Part shown: one piece after another, positions 36,146 through 47,119 of the stretch
How positions within the stretch are numbered: the first letter of the stretch is position 1
Layout of the letters: every line of letters starts with the position of its first letter
Assembly: GCF_027941915.1 (NCBI RefSeq)
Contig: NZ_CP116009.1
Span: 1,860,001-1,924,000 of the forward strand
Length of the DNA: 64,000 nucleotides
Reading direction: 5' to 3'
Source of the DNA: Ramlibacter tataouinensis
Lineage (GTDB): Bacteria; Pseudomonadota; Gammaproteobacteria; Burkholderiales; Burkholderiaceae_C
Translations under genes and position numbers: made by a program
The notes under the pieces: model-generated
Told to the model about the DNA's origin: nothing
Database searches by the model: none
The model's input: the letters and a program-made list of their open reading frames with translations, nothing else

Positions 36146-37504
36146 TTGAACAAGAACGGCTGGATCTCCGCTGCAGAAGCTGCCCTGTCGGCGGCCGCGC
36201 GGATGATCGAACACCACCCGCGCAAGCTGACGGCGGTGCTGGCCGCCCTGCTTCTGGGCGGCGGCGGCGGCGCTTTCGCCGTGGCGTCCTTCGGCCCCGA
36301 CCCCTCCGCGCTGCCGGTGCGCGAGGTGCTGGAGGCGGTCGAACCGCAAGGCCTGAGCGAACAGGCCGAGGCGCTGGATGCCCACGTCTTCAACCTGTAT
36401 CGCAGCGACGCCGTGCGGGCCTCCGACACGGTCGAGTCGCTGCTCGGCCGGCTGGGCATCAGCGACCCGGCGGCCGCTGCCTACCTGCGCCAGGACGCCA
36501 CTGTCCGTACCCAGATGCTGGGCCGGCCCGGCCGCGCGGTGCGCGCCGAAGCCACCGCCAGCCACAGCCTGGCGCGCCTGACGGCGCGCTGGGTGCCCGA
36601 CGATTCCGGCAACTTCCGCCGGCTGGTGGTGGAACGCGGCGAAGACGGCCGCTTCGCCAGCCGGGTGGAGACCGCGCCGCTGTCGGCGGCCGTGCGGCTG
36701 GGCAGCGGCACCATCCGCAGCTCGCTGTACGCGGCGGTCGATGAATCGCACATCCCCGACGAAGTGGCCATGCAGGTGGCCGACATCTTCTCGGCCGAGA
36801 TCGACTTCCATCGCGGCCTGCGCAAGGGGGACCGCTTCAGCGTGGTCTACGAGGCGCTGGAAGCCGACGGCGAGCCGCTGCGCACCGGCCGGGTGCTGTC
36901 GGTCGAATTCGTCAACTCCGGCAAGACCCACCATGCCCTCTGGTTCCAGGAGCCAGGCCAGAAGGGCGGCTACTTCAGCCTGGACGGCAAGAGCCTGACC
37001 AGTTCCTACCTGGCCTCGCCGATGGAATTCTCGCGCGTGACCAGCGGCTTCGCCATGCGCTTCCATCCCATCCTGCAGAAGTGGCGCGCCCACCTCGGGG
37101 TCGACTACGGCGCGCCGACCGGCACGCCGGTGCGCACGGTGGGGGACGGCATCGTGGAATTCGCCGGCTGGCAGAACGGCTTCGGCAACGTGGTGATCGT
37201 CAAGCACAACGCGGCCGACCAGACGGTGTACGCCCACCTCAGCCGCATCCTCGTCAAGCCGCGCCAGGCCGTGGAGCAGGGTCAGCGCATCGGCGCGGTG
37301 GGCTCCACCGGCTGGGCCACCGGGCCGCATCTGCACTTCGAGTTCCGCGTCAATGGCGCGCACCAGAACCCGATCCACGTCGCCAAACGCAGCCAGGCCT
37401 ACACCCTGAGCGCCGCCGCGCGCCCGGCCTTCGACAAGCTGGCGCGCTCCATGCAGTCGCAGCTGGCGGCGGCGTCGCAGGCTCTGGTCGCCGGCGCGGA
37501 GTAA
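36146..37504 (+). CDS. M23 family metallopeptidase (MepM-like)
   Basis: A 452-residue envelope endopeptidase. A membrane anchor (about residues 27-48), an OapA/LysM-like region (DTVESLLGRLGI), a linker domain, then a LytM domain with HLGVDYGAPTG (HxxxD) and GPHLHFEFRV (HxH), the complete zinc set. It probably cuts peptide cross-links of peptidoglycan, as MepM does during growth. The start is TTG at 36146 after AAGGACCCGAGGA. It is followed by anmK, so two murein-related genes are in tandem. Confidence 0.9.
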   Translation: MNKNGWISAAEAALSAAARMIEHHPRKLTAVLAALLLGGGGGAFAVASFGPDPSALPVREVLEAVEPQGLSEQAEALDAHVFNLYRSDAVRASDTVESLLGRLGISDPAAAAYLRQDATVRTQMLGRPGRAVRAEATASHSLARLTARWVPDDSGNFRRLVVERGEDGRFASRVETAPLSAAVRLGSGTIRSSLYAAVDESHIPDEVAMQVADIFSAEIDFHRGLRKGDRFSVVYEALEADGEPLRTGRVLSVEFVNSGKTHHALWFQEPGQKGGYFSLDGKSLTSSYLASPMEFSRVTSGFAMRFHPILQKWRAHLGVDYGAPTGTPVRTVGDGIVEFAGWQNGFGNVVIVKHNAADQTVYAHLSRILVKPRQAVEQGQRIGAVGSTGWATGPHLHFEFRVNGAHQNPIHVAKRSQAYTLSAAARPAFDKLARSMQSQLAAASQALVAGAE

Positions 37505-37531
37505 ACGCCGCGCCGCGGCCGCCCCGCCGCC

Positions 37532-38641
37532 ATGCCCGAGCTCTACATCGGTCTGATGTCCGGGACCTCGCTCGACGGGGTCGACGGCGTGCTGGCCGAC
37601 TTCGAAGGCGGCGGCCTGCGCGTGCTGGCGCATGCGGGCGCGCCTTTCGACCCCCGACTGAAGGCCGAACTGCTGGCCCTCAACCGCGCCGGCCCCGACG
37701 AGATCCACCGCAGCCAGTTGGCGGCCAATGCGCTGATGCGGGTCTACGCCCAGGTGGTTCGCGAGCTGCTCGCGCGGGCCGGGCTGCAGGCTGGCGACGT
37801 GCGCGCCATCGGCGCCCACGGCCAGACCGTGCGGCACCGGCCGCAGGCCTTCGACGGCACCGGCTACACCGTGCAGCTGGCCCAGCCCGCGCTGCTGGCC
37901 GAGCTGGCCGGCATCGAGGTCGTGGCCGACTTCCGCAGCCGCGATGTCGCCGCCGGCGGCCAGGGCGCGCCGCTGGCCCCCTTCTTCCACCGGGCGCTGT
38001 TCGCGCGCGCGGGCGAGGCGGTCGGCGTGCTGAACATCGGCGGCATGTCCAACCTCACGGTGCTGCGGGCGGACGGCTCCCAGCTCGGCTTCGATTGCGG
38101 ACCCGGCAACGCGCTGATGGATGGCTGGTGCCAGCGCCACACCGGCCAGGCCTACGACGACCAAGGCGCCTGGGCCGCCGGCGCGCCGCCCGATGCCGCC
38201 CTGCTGCAGGCCCTGCTGGCCGAGCCGTTCTTCGCGATGGCGCCCCCCAAGAGCACCGGACGCGACCTGTTCGATGCGCCGTGGCTGGACCGCCTGCTGC
38301 AGCCGTTCGGTGGACTGGCGCCGCAGCAGGTGCAGGCCACCCTGGCCGAGCTCACCGCCGCGTCCTGCGCGCAGGACGTGCAGCGCCACGCGCCCGACCT
38401 GCCGCGCCTGATCGTCTGCGGCGGCGGCGCGCTCAACGCCCACTTGATGCGCCGCCTGCAGGACCTGCTGCCCGCCACCCGCGTGCTGTCGAGCGATGAC
38501 GCCGGCTTGCCGCCGCTGCAGGTGGAAGCCGCCGCCTTCGCCTGGCTGGCCCGCAAGGCCGTGCGGCGCGAACCGCTGGCCCTGGAAAGCACCACGGGCG
38601 CCCGAGGCGCCCGTGTGCTGGGAGGCATCTGGCCGGCCTGA
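37532..38641 (+). CDS. anmK: anhydro-N-acetylmuramic acid kinase
   Basis: A 369-residue enzyme that phosphorylates and opens 1,6-anhydroMurNAc from murein turnover. GLMSGTSLDGVDGV is the ATP-binding start; FDCGPGNALMD and CGGGALNAHLM complete the fold. Length is usual. It begins 27 bases after the M23 peptidase and is convergent with erpA. Confidence 0.95.
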   Translation: MPELYIGLMSGTSLDGVDGVLADFEGGGLRVLAHAGAPFDPRLKAELLALNRAGPDEIHRSQLAANALMRVYAQVVRELLARAGLQAGDVRAIGAHGQTVRHRPQAFDGTGYTVQLAQPALLAELAGIEVVADFRSRDVAAGGQGAPLAPFFHRALFARAGEAVGVLNIGGMSNLTVLRADGSQLGFDCGPGNALMDGWCQRHTGQAYDDQGAWAAGAPPDAALLQALLAEPFFAMAPPKSTGRDLFDAPWLDRLLQPFGGLAPQQVQATLAELTAASCAQDVQRHAPDLPRLIVCGGGALNAHLMRRLQDLLPATRVLSSDDAGLPPLQVEAAAFAWLARKAVRREPLALESTTGARGARVLGGIWPA

Positions 38642-38654
38642 GGCCGGCGGATGC

Positions 38655-39023
38655 TCAGGCGGAGAAACTGGAGCCGCAGCCGCAGGTGGTGCTGGCGTTC
38701 GGGTTCTTGATGACGAACTGGGCGCCCTGCAGGTCTTCCTTGTAGTCGATCTCGGCGCCGACCAGGTACTGATAGCTCATCGCATCGATCAGCAGCGAGA
38801 CGCCGTTCTTGCTCATCACGGTGTCGTCGTCGTTGGCGACTTCGTCGAAGGTGAAGCCGTACTGGAAGCCCGAGCAGCCGCCGCCCTGCACGAACACGCG
38901 CAGCTTCAGGTCGGGGTTGCCCTCCTCGGCGATCAGGTCGGCCACCTTGGCCGCGGCGCTGTCGGTGAAGATCAGCGGGGCGGGCATCTCGGTCTGGATT
39001 TCGGCAGCGGCGCTCATGGTCAT
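38655..39023 (-). CDS. erpA: iron-sulfur cluster insertion protein ErpA
   Basis: A 122-residue A-type carrier. The three cluster-binding Cys are in [11 protein letters not shown] and CGCGSSF at the C-terminus. The N-terminus carries [24 protein letters not shown] lies 14 bases before the first ATG, a little far; an inner ATG at 39017 is further still. It is downstream of bactofilin on the same strand, a common Burkholderiales order. Confidence 0.93.
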   Translation of the reverse strand: MTMSAAAEIQTEMPAPLIFTDSAAAKVADLIAEEGNPDLKLRVFVQGGGCSGFQYGFTFDEVANDDDTVMSKNGVSLLIDAMSYQYLVGAEIDYKEDLQGAQFVIKNPNASTTCGCGSSFSA

Positions 39024-39076
39024 GTTCCGGTGGGGATCTCCTGAAATGCTACGACAGATCGCCTGAAGGTGCCTGG

Positions 39077-39472
39077 CTAGTGGTTGTTTGCCGCCAGCTT
39101 GAGCAAGGGCTTTTCCTCGCCCACCACCATCGGCTTCAACTGCCCGGAGATGACGGCGCCCTGGTGCATCTCAAGGGCCCGGTAGGACACGTCGCCTTCG
39201 ATGTGGGCCTTGGGCTGCAGTTCCAGCAGTTCGCGCGCGTGGATCGGGCCGCGCACCGTGCCGTTGATGATGACGTGGTCGGCGTGGATCTCGCCCTGCA
39301 CCACCGCCGCTTCGGAGATGACCAGCATGCTGGGCTCGTCGGTCATCGCGCGGATGTCGCCAACCACCTCGCCGTCGACCCGCAGGCCTTCGGTGAACTT
39401 CAGGTTGCCTTCGACCCGGCTGCCGTGGGCGATCAGGCTCTTGATGGGTGGCTGGGCTTTCTTGCCGAACAT
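39077..39472 (-). CDS. bactofilin (polymer-forming cytoskeletal protein)
   Basis: A 131-residue bactofilin with the right-handed beta-helix core ([24 protein letters not shown], given in part, then [25 protein letters not shown] and [26 protein letters not shown]). It polymerises on the membrane without nucleotide and scaffolds cell-wall or polar proteins. Short disordered ends flank the core, as usual. Sits between the DUF6776 gene and erpA. Confidence 0.92.
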   Translation of the reverse strand: MFGKKAQPPIKSLIAHGSRVEGNLKFTEGLRVDGEVVGDIRAMTDEPSMLVISEAAVVQGEIHADHVIINGTVRGPIHARELLELQPKAHIEGDVSYRALEMHQGAVISGQLKPMVVGEEKPLLKLAANNH

Positions 39473-39523
39473 CCTTGACTCCTCGACGGTCGTGCTTCTG
39501 GTCGCACTTCTGATGGTCCTGGC

Positions 39524-40234
39524 TCAAACCCCCAGCCGGATGCTCTGCACCGCCCGGGTGGCTGAACCCTCCACCACGCGGGCGGAAACGTTTTGTACCA
39601 CGGCCTGCTCAGGCAGGTCGACCATGCCTTCCAGGCGGCGGTACTGGCGGAACCGGAGGTCCTGCGCGCCGCCGGGAAGGTCCATGGACCAGGGTTTGCC
39701 GTCCAGCGTGCCAGCCATGGTGAGCTGGAGCTGGCCGCGAAATTCCGGCGCGTTCCTGACCGGCTGGATCACCAGCACCTGCCACTTGAGCTGGGCACCG
39801 CCCAGCACCTCGGCCTGCAGCGCCCGGATGGCCAGGGTGTTGCCGCTGGCCGGCATCAGCTTCTCGAAGAAGCCCAGGTCGTCGCGCAGCGCCCGGTTCT
39901 CGGCCTCCAGTTGCCGCACCTGGGCCGCCAGCCGCTCCTGCGCGGCGCGTTCGGTGGTGAGCAGGCTGCCCGAGGTGTTGAGCACGGACTGCGCCTTGGC
40001 GCGCTCCTGCCGCAGCTGGTCGACCTCGGCGCGCAGGCGGGACAGCTCTTCCTTGCTGCCGGTGTCCAGCCCGGCCAGGCTCTTGCCGAGCTCGAAGGCC
40101 CACAGGCTGATGGCCGCGCAGAAGCCCAGCACCACCGCCGCCAGCACCCAGCGCAGCGGCCAGGGCATGGCGTTGCGCACCGCCACCCGGGGGGCGCTGA
40201 TGGTGAGACGACGGCGAAGCAGTTTCCAACGCAT
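39524..40234 (-). CDS. DUF6776 family membrane-anchored coiled-coil protein
   Basis: A 236-residue protein: basic N-terminus, one membrane helix (about residues 25-50), a coiled coil (SKEELSRLRAEVDQLRQERA and on to about residue 120), and a beta-rich periplasmic domain (LKWQVLVIQPVRN, LDLPGG-like turns). It matches DUF6776 genes next to bactofilin in related bacteria; a bactofilin partner is a reasonable guess. Function not established. Confidence 0.8.
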   Translation of the reverse strand: MRWKLLRRRLTISAPRVAVRNAMPWPLRWVLAAVVLGFCAAISLWAFELGKSLAGLDTGSKEELSRLRAEVDQLRQERAKAQSVLNTSGSLLTTERAAQERLAAQVRQLEAENRALRDDLGFFEKLMPASGNTLAIRALQAEVLGGAQLKWQVLVIQPVRNAPEFRGQLQLTMAGTLDGKPWSMDLPGGAQDLRFRQYRRLEGMVDLPEQAVVQNVSARVVEGSATRAVQSIRLGV

Positions 40235-40263
40235 GAGCTAGGCGCGAAGGATGCCCTGAAACG

Positions 40264-40298
40264 ACAAAGCCGCAGCAAGCGAACTTGTGCGGCTTTGT
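40264..40298 (-). terminator. terminator of the rplM-rpsI operon
   Basis: An 11-bp stem ACAAAGCCGCA/TGCGGCTTTGT extended by CAAG/CTTG, with a TTCG tetraloop on the transcribed strand and one bulged base, begins 18 bases after the rpsI stop. It is a very stable hairpin typical of ribosomal-protein operon ends, though the following T-run is poor. Confidence 0.75.
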
Positions 40299-40315
40299 AA
40301 CGGAGGGCAGCTCGA

Positions 40316-40708
40316 TCAGCGCTTGCTGAACTGCTTGCGCCGGCGGGCGGAGTGCAGGCCGACCTTCTTGCGCTCGACTTCGCGGGCGTCACGCGTCACG
40401 AAGCCGGCTTGCGACAGCTGCGGCTTGAGGGCCGCGTCGTAGTCGATCAGCGCGCGGGTGATGCCGTGGCGCACCGCGCCGGCCTGGCCGGACTCGCCGC
40501 CGCCGTGCACGTTGACCTGGACGTCGAAGGTCTCGACGTTGCCGGTCAGCACCAGCGGCTGCTTGGCGATCATGATCGAGGTCTGGCGGCCGAAGAACTG
40601 CTCGATGTCCTTGCCGTTGACCGTGATCTTGCCGCTGCCCTTCTTGAGGAAGACACGGGCCACGCTGCTCTTGCGGCGGCCGGTGCCGTTGTTCCATTCA
40701 CCAATCAT
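40316..40708 (-). CDS. rpsI: 30S ribosomal protein S9
   Basis: A 130-residue ribosomal protein: [20 protein letters not shown] at the N-terminus and the basic C-terminal tail ending [17 protein letters not shown], which reaches the P-site tRNA. Usual size. Ten bases after rplM, the conserved bacterial pair. Confidence 0.97.
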   Translation of the reverse strand: MIGEWNNGTGRRKSSVARVFLKKGSGKITVNGKDIEQFFGRQTSIMIAKQPLVLTGNVETFDVQVNVHGGGESGQAGAVRHGITRALIDYDAALKPQLSQAGFVTRDAREVERKKVGLHSARRRKQFSKR

Positions 40709-40718
40709 CGAAGGCTCC

Positions 40719-41147
40719 TCAGATTTCCAGCGGCTTGGGTTGCTGGGCGGTGTGCGGATGCTCCGCGCCGCCGTACACCTTTAGCTTCTTGATCATGGCG
40801 TAGCCGAGCGGACCCTTGGGCAGCATGCCCTTGACGGCCTTCTCGAGCGCGCGGCCGGGGTGCTTGGCCTGCATGTCGCGGAAGTTGGTGGCGTAGATGC
40901 CGCCGGGGTGGCCCGAGTGGCGGTAGTACATCTTGTCCAGTTCCTTCGCGCCGGTGACGCGGAGCTTGCTGGCGTTGATGACGACGATGTAGTCGCCCGT
41001 GTCGACGTGAGGCGTGTAGATGGCCTTGTGCTTGCCGCGCAAACGGGCTGCTGCTTCGCTGGCAACACGCCCGAGCACCTTGTCGGTGGCGTCAATCACA
41101 AACCACTCGTGCACCACGTCAGCGGGTTTGGCGCTGAACGTTTTCAT
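40719..41147 (-). CDS. rplM: 50S ribosomal protein L13
   Basis: A 142-residue protein with the family core [35 protein letters not shown] and [12 protein letters not shown]. The start ATG at 41147 gives the standard length; longer in-frame extensions are not L13. First gene of the rplM-rpsI operon. A possible -10 box TAGAAT is at 41297-41292 on this strand with a weak TTGCCG 19 bp further up. Confidence 0.97.
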   Translation of the reverse strand: MKTFSAKPADVVHEWFVIDATDKVLGRVASEAAARLRGKHKAIYTPHVDTGDYIVVINASKLRVTGAKELDKMYYRHSGHPGGIYATNFRDMQAKHPGRALEKAVKGMLPKGPLGYAMIKKLKVYGGAEHPHTAQQPKPLEI

Positions 41148-41354
41148 GTGAGCTTTCGAGAAAGTGGCTTGATGGGCCCTTTTCCACGGTCGGTGTTCCT
41201 CTGCCGGGAACCTCTTAGGTGGGTGCCGAACGCCCCTGCGGGGCCTTCGTTTCCGTCGCGGGGCCACGGTGGCGCTGCGGAAGAGCCTGAGATTCTATGC
41301 CAAATCAACCACTTACGGCAAGGCAGGACGGGTTGCGGCAGGTAGGATGCCGGG

Positions 41355-42269
41355 ATGTTCAGTTACCGACATGGCTTCCACGCGGGCAACCACGCCGACG
41401 TGTTCAAGCACCTGGTGCTGGTCGCCACCCTGCGCCACCTGCTGGCCAAGGACGCGCCGCTGTGGGTGATCGACACGCATTCGGGCGCCGGCCTGTATCG
41501 GCTGGATGGCGACTACGCCGGCACCTCGGGCGAGGCGCAGGACGGCATCCTGAAGCTTGTCGACGCAGTGGGCGCTCACAACGAGATCGACGGCAAGGCC
41601 CTGGCGCCGGCGCTGGCCGACTACCTGCAGCAGGTGCGCGACTTCAACCGGCCGGGCGACTGGCGGGTCTACCCGGGCTCGCCCTTCATCGCCCAGAAGC
41701 TGCTGCGCAGCGAGGTGCGCGACAAGCTCAAGCTGTTCGAGCTGCATCCCAGCGACAGCAAGGCGCTGGCCGGCAACGTGGCCCAGCTTAACGCCGGGCG
41801 ACAGGTCTCGGTGGCGCGCGAGGACGGCTTCGAGGCGCTCAGGGCGCTGCTGCCGCCGCCCTCGCGCCGGGCGCTGGTGCTGGTCGATCCCAGCTACGAA
41901 ATCAAGAGCGACTACGGCAAGGTGCTGGCCACCCTGCGCGACAGCCTGCAGCGCTTCGCCACCGGCTGCTACGCGGTCTGGTACCCGGTCATCCCGCGGC
42001 CGGAGGCGCACGAGCTGCCGCGCAAGCTGCGCACCCTGGCCAACCAGTTGCACAAGCCCTGGCTGCACGCGACGTTCTCGATCGGCCAGCGGGCAGCCGC
42101 CGCGGGCGAGGCGGCCGGCGCCCGGCCGGGGCTCACCGCCAGCGGCATGTTCCTGGTCAATCCGCCGCACACGCTCAAGCCGGCGCTGGAGGCCGCGCTG
42201 CCGCAGCTGCTGCAGGTGCTCGGCCGTGGACGCGGCCAAGGGCAACTGATCGAAGCCGGCGGCGCCTGA
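41355..42269 (+). CDS. rlmJ: 23S rRNA A2030 N6-methyltransferase RlmJ
   Basis: A 304-residue class I methyltransferase. MFSYRHGFHAGNHADVFKH is the hallmark N-terminus; IDTHSGAGLY binds SAM, and the catalytic DPSYE corresponds to the N6-adenine D/NPPY-type motif. The C-terminus ends GLIEAGGA-like, at a 20-bp tandem duplication that repeats the stop codon. Divergent from rplM. Confidence 0.92.
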   Translation: MFSYRHGFHAGNHADVFKHLVLVATLRHLLAKDAPLWVIDTHSGAGLYRLDGDYAGTSGEAQDGILKLVDAVGAHNEIDGKALAPALADYLQQVRDFNRPGDWRVYPGSPFIAQKLLRSEVRDKLKLFELHPSDSKALAGNVAQLNAGRQVSVAREDGFEALRALLPPPSRRALVLVDPSYEIKSDYGKVLATLRDSLQRFATGCYAVWYPVIPRPEAHELPRKLRTLANQLHKPWLHATFSIGQRAAAAGEAAGARPGLTASGMFLVNPPHTLKPALEAALPQLLQVLGRGRGQGQLIEAGGA

Positions 42270-42290
42270 GCGAAGCCGGCGGCGCCTGAG
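42251..42290 (+). repeat. perfect 20-bp tandem duplication over the rlmJ stop
   Basis: CGAAGCCGGCGGCGCCTGAG occurs at 42251-42270 and again, identical, at 42271-42290. The first copy encodes the last residues and stop of RlmJ; the second sits just past it. A recent slippage or unequal-exchange event is likely. Confidence 0.95.
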
Positions 42291-42311
42291 CCCGCAGCGC
42301 CATGCCCCGAC

Positions 42312-42758
42312 TCAGCCCGGATCGGGCTCCGCCAGCGTCAGCGCAACCCGCTTGACGCCGGGGCCGAGCAGGCCGATCACCCGCGCGGCCGCATGGCTCA
42401 GGTCGATGATGCGTCCCGGCGCAAACGGCCCCCGGTCATTGATCCGCACCGTCACTTCGCGTCCGTTGACCAGGCTGCGCACCGTCACCCGCGTGCCGAA
42501 CGGCAGGCTGGGGTGGGCGGCGGTCAGCGCGTTCATGTCGAAGCGTTCGCCGCTGGCGGTGCGCCGGCCATGGAAGCGCGGGCCGTACCAGGAGGCCACG
42601 CCGCGCTGGAACGGCTCAGCTTCGGCCGCAGGTGAAACTGCCTCCGACCCGGCTTCCGGCGCCGGCGCATCGGGCGCCGTGGCCGGCGAAATCGCGCAGC
42701 CCTGCAGCACGGCCAGCGCTGCCAGCAGCACGGCCGCCCATTGCCGCCGCGCCTTCAC
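42312..42758 (-). CDS. rlpA: RlpA-like septal ring lytic transglycosylase lipoprotein
   Basis: A 148-residue lipoprotein with lipobox LQGC, a short Pro/Ala/Glu linker and the double-psi beta-barrel RlpA domain ([22 protein letters not shown], given in part; [20 protein letters not shown]). RlpA cleaves denuded glycan at the septum. The SPOR domain of E. coli RlpA is missing, so septal targeting would need another route. The start is GTG at 42758, overlapping the metF stop as GTGA. Confidence 0.85.
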   Translation of the reverse strand: MKARRQWAAVLLAALAVLQGCAISPATAPDAPAPEAGSEAVSPAAEAEPFQRGVASWYGPRFHGRRTASGERFDMNALTAAHPSLPFGTRVTVRSLVNGREVTVRINDRGPFAPGRIIDLSHAAARVIGLLGPGVKRVALTLAEPDPG

Positions 42759-43582
42759 AGCCCCAGCCGCCGGCAGATCTCCAGCGTCGCGTTGGCCTGG
42801 TTCATGGTGTAGAAGTGCAGCCCCGGCACCCCTTCGCCGCGCAACCGGTCGCACAGCGCCGTCACCACGTCCAGCCCGAAGGCCTTGATCGAGGCGCTGT
42901 CGTCGCCGAAGCCCTGCAGCCGCAGGCGGATCCAGCGCGGGATCTCGGCGCCGCAGGCGTCGGAAAAGCGCAGCAGCTGCGTCGAGCTGGTGATCGGCAT
43001 GATCCCCGGCACGATCGGCACCTCGACGCCGCGCTTGCGCAGCTCCTCGACGTAGCGCAGGTAGGCGTCCGCGTTGAAGAAGTACTGCGTGATGCCGGCG
43101 TCGGCCCCCGCCTCCACCTTGGCGACGAAGGCGGCCAGGTCGCCCTCCGGCGTGCGGGCCTGCGGGTGCACCTCCGGGTAGGCGGCGACCTCGAGGCGGA
43201 ACTGGCGGCCGGTCTCGCCGCGGATGAAGGCGACCAGGTCGCTGGCGTAGCGGAACTCGCCGCCCAGCCCGTAACCGCTGGGCAGGTCGCCGCGCAGGGC
43301 GACGATGCGCCGGATGCCGGCCGCCGCGTAGGCCGACAGGCGCTCGCGGATGCTGTCGTGGGTCTGGCCGATGCACGACAGGTGCGGCGCCGCGGGGAAG
43401 CCCTCGGCCATGATCTCGCGCACCGACTGCAGCGTGCCCTCCTGGGTGGAGCCGCCGGCGCCGAAGGTGACCGAACAGAACTCGGGCTTCAGGGCATAGA
43501 GCTGCTGCCGCGCGGCGCGCAGCTTGGCCGCACCTTCGTCGGTCTTGGGCGGGAAGAATTCGAGGCTGATCGGAAGCGTCAT
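42755..43582 (-). CDS. metF: 5,10-methylenetetrahydrofolate reductase
   Basis: A 275-residue FAD-dependent TIM-barrel enzyme that makes 5-methyl-THF for methionine synthesis. [10 protein letters not shown] holds the catalytic Glu; [18 protein letters not shown] and [12 protein letters not shown] bind FAD and folate. It overlaps tlyA at ATGA and lies downstream of ahcY, linking it to the SAM cycle and possibly to the SAH riboswitch. Confidence 0.95.
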   Translation of the reverse strand: MTLPISLEFFPPKTDEGAAKLRAARQQLYALKPEFCSVTFGAGGSTQEGTLQSVREIMAEGFPAAPHLSCIGQTHDSIRERLSAYAAAGIRRIVALRGDLPSGYGLGGEFRYASDLVAFIRGETGRQFRLEVAAYPEVHPQARTPEGDLAAFVAKVEAGADAGITQYFFNADAYLRYVEELRKRGVEVPIVPGIMPITSSTQLLRFSDACGAEIPRWIRLRLQGFGDDSASIKAFGLDVVTALCDRLRGEGVPGLHFYTMNQANATLEICRRLGL

Positions 43583-44337
43583 GCTGTTTCCTTCCGGGCA
43601 TGGATGAAGAACTCGCGGTTGCCGTCGCCGCCGCGGATCGGGCTGTCGAACCAGCCTTGCACGGCCAGGCCGGCGTCGGCACAGGCGGCGCGGATGCGCT
43701 GCTCGACGCCGGCGTAGAGCGCGGCATCGCGCACGATGCCGCCCTTGCCGAGCTGGCCGGGCTGCAGTTCGAACTGCGGCTTGACCAGCATCAGCAGCCG
43801 GCCGCCGGGCTCGAGCAGCGGCGCGAGGGCCGGCAGCACCAGCGTCTGCGAGATGAACGAGAGGTCGCCGACCACCAGGTCGAATGCCGGCTCGACGCCG
43901 GCGGCGCACAGCCGGGCGGCGTCCAGCTCACGGGCGTTGCACTTCTCGAGGCAGGTGACGCGCGGGTCGGCACGCAGCTGATCGTGCAACTGCCCATGGC
44001 CGACGTCGACGCCGACCACCTGCGCCGCGCCGTGCTGCAGCAGGCAGTCGGTGAAGCCGCCAGTGGACTGGCCGACGTCGAGGCAGCGCAGACCGCGCGG
44101 GTCGATGCCCGCCGACTGCAGCGCGCCTTCCAGCTTGAGGCCGCCGCGCGAGACGTAGCGCGCCTCGGCAGCGTCGGCCAGCTCGACCTCGGCCGCCTGC
44201 GGCACGTCCTCGCCGTTCTTGCCGACCGCGCGCCAGCCGCGCCCGTCGTGCCAGCGCATGCCCGAGGCGATCAGGCGCTGCGCCTGCGAGCGCGTGGCCG
44301 CAAGGCCGCGTTCGACGAGGAGCTGGTCGGCGCGCAT
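43579..44337 (-). CDS. TlyA family rRNA 2'-O-methyltransferase
   Basis: A 252-residue protein: N-terminal S4 domain ([22 protein letters not shown], given in part) and an FtsJ-like core with [16 protein letters not shown] and VGDLSFIS. TlyA methylates cytidines of 16S and 23S rRNA in mycobacteria, and the haemolysin name is historic. The product SAH is recycled by the neighbouring AhcY. Start ATG 44337; overlaps metF. Confidence 0.88.
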   Translation of the reverse strand: MRADQLLVERGLAATRSQAQRLIASGMRWHDGRGWRAVGKNGEDVPQAAEVELADAAEARYVSRGGLKLEGALQSAGIDPRGLRCLDVGQSTGGFTDCLLQHGAAQVVGVDVGHGQLHDQLRADPRVTCLEKCNARELDAARLCAAGVEPAFDLVVGDLSFISQTLVLPALAPLLEPGGRLLMLVKPQFELQPGQLGKGGIVRDAALYAGVEQRIRAACADAGLAVQGWFDSPIRGGDGNREFFIHARKETA

Positions 44338-44372
44338 GGGGTCGGTCTCGCTGCGGGCCGGGCCACGACGAC

Positions 44373-44457
44373 TGTCATTGCGGGCTTGCCCCGCCATCCA
44401 TCTCCCCGCGCCTGCATGCGGCTGGAGGTGGATGCCGGGTCAAGCCCGGCATGACAT
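44373..44457. repeat. inverted-repeat element between tlyA and ahcY
   Basis: TGTCATTGCGGGCTTG at the left end and CAAGCCCGGCATGACA at the right are imperfect inverted copies (about 28 bp each) around a loop with its own hairpin. The wording (TGTCATGCCGGGCTTG) matches a common REP/BIME-like element of proteobacteria. It separates ahcY from tlyA and could weaken read-through or stabilise the upstream message. Confidence 0.75.
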
Positions 44458-44486
44458 GTCGGTGGCCGGGCCCGGCATGGCACCTC

Positions 44487-45923
<1,437 letters not shown>

Positions 45924-45988
45924 GGGTGCTCCAAAAGCTTGTTTCGGTTCAACCACGGGCCTGGGGGGAACTCACCGCACAGACCAGT

Positions 45989-46052
45989 GGGTGAGCGTCG
46001 TTGCATGCAGGTTCCGAGCCTTCGCACCGGGCGGTGCTGCAACGCTCCTCGG
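45989..46052 (-). ncRNA. SAH riboswitch
   Basis: On the minus strand the leader reads CCGAGGAGCGTTGC (from 46052), GGCTCGGAACC, then GCAACGACGCTCACC, the conserved core of the S-adenosylhomocysteine riboswitch: CCGAG pairs with CTCGG and GCGTTGC with GCAACG, and GAGC pairs with GCTC. It is 66 bases from the ahcY start. These switches turn expression on when SAH binds. A further GGTGAG downstream could take part in the expression platform. Confidence 0.92.
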
Positions 46053-46062
46053 ATGGGGCGCG

Positions 46063-46068
46063 ATTATA
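46063..46068 (-). promoter_or_regulatory. -10 box of the ahcY promoter
   Basis: A perfect TATAAT on the minus strand lies about ten bases before the riboswitch core, placing transcription start near 46055. The -35 region is poor (GC-rich), so an activator may help or the riboswitch gates a weak promoter. Confidence 0.7.
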
Positions 46069-46138
46069 CGGGCGGGGCCCGGCCGGGCGGCGCACGGCCG
46101 GGCTGCTGTGGGCGGGGCGGGGTGCCGCGCCCGCGAGC

Positions 46139-47119
46139 TCAGGCTTGCGCGCCCTGCACCGTCGCTGCCGGCGCAACCGCCTCGTCTTCCGGGCTGTTCG
46201 GCACCCGCTGGAACCAGGTCGCCACCAGCCCGCCGGAGATGTTGTGCCAGACGCTGAAGATCGCGCTGGGCACTGCCGCCAGCGGCGAGAAGTGCGCCGC
46301 CGCCAGCGCCGCGCCGAGGCCGGAGTTCTGCATGCCGACCTCGATCGCCAGCGTCTTGCGCTTGGCGATGCTGCGGCCGGTGAGCTTGCCCAGCCAGTAG
46401 CCCAGCAGCAGGCCCAGGCCGTTGTGCAGCACAACGACCGCGAAGATCAGTGCACCGCTGGTGGCGATCTTGGGCTGGTTGGCCGCCACCACGGCAGCGA
46501 CGATGGCCACGATCGCGACCACCGACACCAGCGGCAGCACGCCGATCGCGACCTTCACCTTCTCGCGCAGCAGCGACTGCGCCACGATGCCCAGCACGAT
46601 CGGCAGCACCACCACCTGCACGATGGACCAGAACATGGCCGTCGCGCTCACCTCCAGCCACTGGCTGGCCAGCAGGTAGATCAGGGCGGGCGTCACCACC
46701 GGGGCCAGCAGCGTCGTCACGGAGGTGATCGCCACCGACAGGGCGACGTCGCCGCGGCCGAGGAAGGTCATGACGTTGGACGCGGTGCCGCCGGGGCAGC
46801 AGCCGACCAGGATCACGCCGATCGCGATCTCCGGCGGCAGTTGCAGCGCCTGGCACAGCAGCCACGCCAGGCCCGGCATGATGATGAACTGGCCGAGCAC
46901 GCCGATCAGCACGTCGACCGGGCGACGGAAGACCTCGCGGAAGTCGTCCTTGGACAGGGTCAGGCCCATGCCGAACATGATGATCCCCAGCAGCGGGACG
47001 ATCCAGGCGGCGATCCAGCGGAACTGCGCGGGCGCGAAGAAGGCGAGCACTGCGAACAGCAGCACCCAGACGGCAAACGTCTTGCCGACGAACTGGCTCA
47101 GGCGAACGAGGGCCTGCAT
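46139..47119 (-). CDS. bile acid:sodium symporter family transporter
   Basis: A 326-residue inner-membrane protein with about nine or ten helices. [23 protein letters not shown] and [12 protein letters not shown] are the crossing-helix motifs that bind sodium in the BASS/ASBT fold. It is PanS/YfeH-like; substrates in bacteria are small organic anions such as pantoate or pyruvate, and cannot be fixed here. Start ATG 47119 with AAGGAA upstream. Confidence 0.88.
   Translation of the reverse strand: MQALVRLSQFVGKTFAVWVLLFAVLAFFAPAQFRWIAAWIVPLLGIIMFGMGLTLSKDDFREVFRRPVDVLIGVLGQFIIMPGLAWLLCQALQLPPEIAIGVILVGCCPGGTASNVMTFLGRGDVALSVAITSVTTLLAPVVTPALIYLLASQWLEVSATAMFWSIVQVVVLPIVLGIVAQSLLREKVKVAIGVLPLVSVVAIVAIVAAVVAANQPKIATSGALIFAVVVLHNGLGLLLGYWLGKLTGRSIAKRKTLAIEVGMQNSGLGAALAAAHFSPLAAVPSAIFSVWHNISGGLVATWFQRVPNSPEDEAVAPAATVQGAQA

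Noticed and set aside
36127-36146. An earlier TTG start for the M23 peptidase
   Set aside because: It has a poorer ribosome site and lies right after the leader hairpin; the TTG at 36146 is better placed, though this is not certain.
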